Source of the DNA: Lachnospiraceae bacterium UBA7027
GTDB taxonomy: Bacteria; Bacillota; Clostridia; Lachnospirales; Lachnospiraceae
Assembly (NCBI GenBank): GCA_002494135.1
Contig: DLBG01000012.1
Coordinates: 1 to 10,555, forward strand
DNA length: 10,555 nt
Reading direction: 5' to 3'
The position numbers were made by a program, and so were the translations under genes. The notes below the pieces were generated by a model, which had not been told where the DNA came from, searched no databases, and saw nothing but the letters and a program-made list of their open reading frames with translations. Positions 7,955 to 10,555 of this stretch are shown here, one piece after another (position 1 is the stretch's first letter; the number at the start of each line of letters is the position of its first letter).

Positions 7955-8785
7955 CGGTGTGTACCAGGCTTTCACCACGCGGTCAAGTCCCGCCAGATCC
8001 CGAATGCATTCCGCATCGCGATATCCGTCTTCTCTTAAAATCCTTAAAACCGCATCCTTCTGATCGTATCCGATTTCGAAGAAAATATATCCGCCCCTCT
8101 TTAAGTGACTCTTTGCCTCTTTCGATAAGCGTTTATAAAAATCCAGTCCGTCCTCTCCGCCGTCAAGCGCCCTTCTGGGCTCGTAGTCCTTAACCTCGGG
8201 GTCCAGTCCGTCGATTACCGCGGACGGAATGTACGGAGGGTTCGATACGATGATGTCATACTGTCCCGTTACGTTTTCAAACAGGTCGGATACGGCAAAC
8301 GAAGCCGGAATCCCGAGTTTTTCGGAATTTCTCCGGGAAAGTTCCACGGATTTTTCATCAATATCAACGCCGAGTCCCGTACAGTCGTTGCTGTATTTTA
8401 GTAAGGATAAAAGGATGCAGCCGCTTCCGCTGCAGACATCCAGGATCGCCATCCCGTCGTGGACTTCCTTCATGGCCTCTTCCACCAGGCACTCCGTATC
8501 CTGTCTCGGAATCAGCGTAAAGGGAGCCGTTTCGAAGGTAAGACCCATGAATTCCTGTTCGTTTGTTATATACTGCAGGGGTTCCCGCTTGCAGCGTCTT
8601 TGCACCAAGGCATCGAAACGCGCTTTCTCTTCGGCGCTTACTTCCCGTTCGGGGTGGGCTAAGAGCGTATTGCGGTCGGTCCCACAGACAGATTCCAAAA
8701 GAAGCCTTGCATCCAGCCCGGCTTCTCTTACTCCGTTGTCCGCAAGGAGCCTTACCGCCTCCTTGTAACAATCACCATATGTCAT
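7952..8785 (-). CDS. prmC: release factor glutamine methyltransferase
   Basis: A 277-residue S-adenosylmethionine-dependent N5-glutamine methyltransferase that modifies the GGQ glutamine of RF1 and RF2, raising termination efficiency (established for E. coli PrmC/HemK). Residues 1-75 are the helical substrate-binding domain, ending in PLQYITNEQEFMGL. LIPRQDTECLVEEA (91-104) follows. The SAM-binding motif I is ILDVCSGSGC (114-123), and the acidic end of strand 2 is VDIDEKS (140-146). The active-site NPPY is at 182-185, in IIVSNPPYIPS. A start 28 codons upstream (ATG 8869) is possible on paper but lies inside the DUF1385 gene. ATG 8785 has GAGG six bases before it, gives the expected N-terminus MTYGDCYKEAVRLL, and follows the DUF1385 stop by one base. 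Linkage with prfA is a classic arrangement. The gene ends with TAG. Confidence 0.97.
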   Translation of the reverse strand: MTYGDCYKEAVRLLADNGVREAGLDARLLLESVCGTDRNTLLAHPEREVSAEEKARFDALVQRRCKREPLQYITNEQEFMGLTFETAPFTLIPRQDTECLVEEAMKEVHDGMAILDVCSGSGCILLSLLKYSNDCTGLGVDIDEKSVELSRRNSEKLGIPASFAVSDLFENVTGQYDIIVSNPPYIPSAVIDGLDPEVKDYEPRRALDGGEDGLDFYKRLSKEAKSHLKRGGYIFFEIGYDQKDAVLRILREDGYRDAECIRDLAGLDRVVKAWYTP

Positions 8786-8786
8786 G

Positions 8787-9911
8787 CTAATCCTCGTCGT
8801 TGTCTGCCGACTCATCCTCTTCCATGAAGCGCAGTTCGGCATGTGCATCACGGCTGTCGGATTCCACATCCGCCATCAGTGCTTCCATGGTCTTTGTATC
8901 CATTTCCTCGTCTTCGTCATCAAGCCATCCGATTTCATCACCGGAAGGAACGTAGTCGAAGTTTTCTTTCAAATACTGCTGCCAGTCAAAAACCGCCTCA
9001 ACCGCACGGATTGCCACTTCCACCATATCCTCGGAAGGCTCTTTGGTGGTAAGGGACTGGAACAAAAGTCCGGGTGCGCTTAAAATTCTGGTCAGCCAGT
9101 TATCGTAACGTCCCATCAGACGCAGAACTTCATATGAAATGCCCGCAATTACGGGAATCAAAAGAATACGCAGACCCAGACGCAGAATTGCGGAGTCCAC
9201 ACGGATGAAGAAGAACAGCACGATGGAAATCATCATGATGAACAGAATAAAGCTTGTTCCGCATCTTCTGTGACGGCGGGACGAACGCATTACGTTCTTG
9301 ACGTTCAGCGCCTTGCCGCTTTCCACGCAGTTGATGCACTTATGTTCCGCTCCGTGATACATAAAGGTCCTGCGAATCTCCTTGGATAAGGAAATTACCA
9401 GAATATATCCGATGAAAATGAAAATCCGGATCAGTCCTTCGGCAATCGCAATTAAGGAAGCGTTTGCAATAAAACGCTCCAGTACAAAATGCGTAAGGAG
9501 GGCGGGTGCCACGAAGAAAAGACCTACCGCCATCAGAATGGCGAGTAAAATCGTAAAACCGGTCATAATGCTCTCGGCCTTGTTTCCGAAAAGCTTCGTC
9601 ATGAAACGGTCAAATTTGGTTTCTTCTTCCTCTTCTTCCTCATAGAAATCCGCGGAAATGGTAAGCGTCTTCATACCGAGCTCCAGGGAGTCGATGAAAG
9701 CCACAATGCCCCGGAGGAAAGGAATTTTCATAATTCCCTTCTCCACGTTGCCGCTCTTGCAGTCTCCGGTCACCACCTCAATCTGCTTGTTGGGCTTTCT
9801 GACCGCAACCGCATAGCGGTCGGATCCGCGCATCATGATTCCTTCCATAACGGCCTGTCCGCCGATTCCGGAATATTTAACTTTTCTTTTTTTCTTCTTT
9901 GATTTGGCCAT
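8787..9911 (-). CDS. DUF1385 family membrane protein (YqhQ-like)
   Basis: A 374-residue protein with the DUF1385 hallmark GIGGQAVMEGIMMRG (15-29) after a very basic start (KSKKKKRKVK). Hydrophobic stretches lie at about 115-145, 150-176, 217-238 and 241-265, so it is a multi-pass membrane protein. Between the second and third lies the conserved YHGAEHKCINC (185-195), with HRRCGTSF (214-221) soon after. The His and Cys residues (H186, H190, C192, C195, C217) suggest a metal or redox site, but that is inference. An unusual acidic run, EEEEEEE, sits at 91-97, and the tail (about 328-374) is strongly acidic and probably cytosolic. Biochemical function is unknown to me. The start ATG 9911 has AAAGGAA upstream. 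It follows the rpmE terminator and sits one base before prmC; this neighbourhood (rho, rpmE, prmC, prfA) is typical for the family in Clostridia. The stop is TAG. Confidence 0.9.
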   Translation of the reverse strand: MAKSKKKKRKVKYSGIGGQAVMEGIMMRGSDRYAVAVRKPNKQIEVVTGDCKSGNVEKGIMKIPFLRGIVAFIDSLELGMKTLTISADFYEEEEEEETKFDRFMTKLFGNKAESIMTGFTILLAILMAVGLFFVAPALLTHFVLERFIANASLIAIAEGLIRIFIFIGYILVISLSKEIRRTFMYHGAEHKCINCVESGKALNVKNVMRSSRRHRRCGTSFILFIMMISIVLFFFIRVDSAILRLGLRILLIPVIAGISYEVLRLMGRYDNWLTRILSAPGLLFQSLTTKEPSEDMVEVAIRAVEAVFDWQQYLKENFDYVPSGDEIGWLDDEDEEMDTKTMEALMADVESDSRDAHAELRFMEEDESADNDED

Positions 9912-9942
9912 TAACGGGTTCCTTTATCCAATACCGATAACG

Positions 9943-9974
9943 AAAAAAGGCTGAAGCCGTTTCGCTCCAACCTT
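9943..9974 (-). terminator. intrinsic terminator after rpmE
   Basis: On the minus strand, AAGGTTGGAGC (9974-9964) pairs with GCTTCAGCCTT (9957-9947) around a six-base loop. This gives eleven pairs, two of them G-U, and the stem runs straight into a run of six T. It lies nine bases after the rpmE stop. No clear new promoter is visible in the 31 bases before the DUF1385 start, so the downstream genes probably depend on read-through, or on a promoter I cannot recognise. Confidence 0.85.
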
Positions 9975-9982
9975 GTTTTTTC

Positions 9983-10189
9983 TTATTTGCTTTCTACGCC
10001 GTACTTCTTGTTGAACTTATCAATACGTCCTCTTGCGGCTGCAGCCTTCTGCTGACCGGTGTAGAATGAATGGCACTTGGAGCAAACTTCTACGTGAATT
10101 TCTTTCTTGGTAGAACCGGTTACGAATGTATTACCGCAGTTGCAGGTAACGGTTGCCTGATAATATTCAGGATGGATTCCTTCTCTCAT
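9983..10189 (-). CDS. rpmE: 50S ribosomal protein bL31, zinc-binding type
   Basis: A 68-residue bL31 of the large ribosomal subunit, which helps bridge the two subunits. It has the zinc-type cysteine set: Cys16 and Cys18 in TCNCGN, then Cys36 and Cys39 in VCSKCHSF. It is therefore the zinc-containing form, not the Cys-less paralogue made under zinc starvation. [10 protein letters not shown] and FYTGQQ (42-47) are typical of the family. The start is ATG 10189 with AGGTG seven bases upstream; the ATG seven bases earlier (10196) meets TGA after one codon. It lies downstream of rho with its own promoter and is followed by a strong terminator, so it can form a short separate transcript. Confidence 0.98.
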   Translation of the reverse strand: MREGIHPEYYQATVTCNCGNTFVTGSTKKEIHVEVCSKCHSFYTGQQKAAAARGRIDKFNKKYGVESK

Positions 10190-10244
10190 TTCATTTCACC
10201 TCTCTATATATTAAAACCATATTTGCTTTTTCGACAGCTTGTTT

Positions 10245-10273
10245 ATTATAGCATGACGATTCAAGCAGTGCAA
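10245..10273 (-). promoter_or_regulatory. predicted sigma-A promoter of rpmE
   Basis: On the minus strand, TTGCAC (10273-10268) and TATAAT (10250-10245) are separated by 17 bases, with an extended -10 TGC just before TATAAT. It begins nine bases after the rho stop, so it is placed to drive rpmE alone. The predicted start is near 10238, with a leader of about 49 bases. That leader holds at most a weak AGC...GCT hairpin and no recognisable ribosomal-protein leader structure. Confidence 0.78.
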
Positions 10274-10282
10274 GCATAAATT

Positions 10283-10555
10283 TTACAGCCATTTGGTCTT
10301 TTTTAACATCTCCACAAATTCACGGTTATTGCGGGTTCTTGAGAACAAATCGATGACTTTGTCCGCCGCCTCTTCGGGTTTCATGCCGTTGAAGGCCTTT
10401 CGCATGATGTTAATGGCCTCAAGTTCATCGGGAGTAAGAAGCAGATCTTCTCTTCTGGTACCGGATTTTGGAATATCGATAGCAGGGAACACTCTTTTTT
10501 CGGAAAGTTTACGGTCCAGAACCATTTCCATGTTGCCGGTTCCCTTGAATTCCTC
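10283..10555 (-). CDS. rho: transcription termination factor Rho, C-terminal part
   Basis: The C-terminal 90 residues of Rho, the hexameric RNA-dependent ATPase that ends transcription; the N-terminus lies beyond the right edge. The frame enters as EEFKGTGNMEMVLDRKLSEK, followed by RVFPAIDIPKSGTRREDLLL. These match the conserved end of the Rho motor domain (EEFKGTGN and RVFPAID...SGTR in the family). The Walker A, Walker B and RNA-binding loops are outside the window. The gene ends with TAA at 10285-10283, followed directly by the rpmE promoter, with no terminator hairpin between, so rho transcripts may continue into rpmE. It is the first visible gene of the rho-rpmE-DUF1385-prmC-prfA block. 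Confidence 0.97.
   Translation of the reverse strand, partial: EEFKGTGNMEMVLDRKLSEKRVFPAIDIPKSGTRREDLLLTPDELEAINIMRKAFNGMKPEEAADKVIDLFSRTRNNREFVEMLKKTKWL

Noticed and set aside
8229..8768. Plus-strand open frame (179 codons) opposite prmC
   Set aside because: A serine- and arginine-rich shadow of the prmC coding strand, with no promoter, ribosome site or recognisable domain.
8786..8869. Longer prmC reading from ATG 8869
   Set aside because: The extra 28 residues lie inside the DUF1385 gene and do not resemble PrmC. ATG 8785 has a good ribosome site and the expected N-terminus.
10190..10196. Mini open frame ATG AAA TGA before rpmE
   Set aside because: It encodes two residues and overlaps the true start. 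It probably arises from the AT-rich spacer after the ribosome site.
10190..10244. Ribosomal-protein leader RNA upstream of rpmE
   Set aside because: The leader is only about 49 bases and AT-rich, with at most a weak short hairpin. Nothing in it matches a leader structure I can support.

Overview
The window reads as chromosomal core DNA from a low-to-mid GC Clostridia-type Firmicute, most like Lachnospiraceae. The grounds are the block rho - rpmE - DUF1385 - prmC - prfA, strong AAGGAGG-type ribosome binding sites, sigma-A-like promoters, and a paired ABC exporter. This placement comes from gene order and protein style only; no database search was possible. I see no mobile element, prophage, CRISPR array, rRNA or tRNA.

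Right block (minus strand, about 10555 down to 6808): the C-terminal 90 residues of Rho, then rpmE (bL31, zinc-type) with its own good promoter placed immediately after the rho stop. An intrinsic terminator follows. Then come a DUF1385 membrane protein, prmC (the methyltransferase that modifies release factors on their GGQ glutamine) and prfA (RF1), all in one direction with short gaps. This is translation and transcription termination machinery. The two genes just upstream of prfA are the only complete genes here that end in TAG, the stop codon read only by RF1. Behind each TAG the frame runs on to a TGA just inside the next gene.

Middle (plus strand, 5846-6811): one AraC-family regulator with a cupin-type sensor domain. 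Its stop codon overlaps that of prfA tail to tail by four bases. Its promoter lies back to back with that of the left operon in a 148-base divergent region.

Left block (minus strand, 5697 down to 1): pyruvate kinase, a ten-helix DMT/EamA-like transporter, and two ABC exporter half-transporters, with gaps of 22 and 3 bases and then a 4-base ATGA overlap. The second half-transporter runs off the window edge. The two ABC proteins carry complementary departures from consensus: D for E in Walker B and Q for H in the H-loop of the first, and LSQGQ in the second. This is what a heterodimeric exporter with one degenerate ATP site looks like. The likely picture is one transcript from a single promoter, possibly controlled by the divergent AraC protein.

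Overall this is mostly an ordinary housekeeping region. The most interesting points are the UAG/UGA arrangement before prfA, the asymmetric ABC pair, and the linkage of pyruvate kinase with exporters and a divergent regulator.
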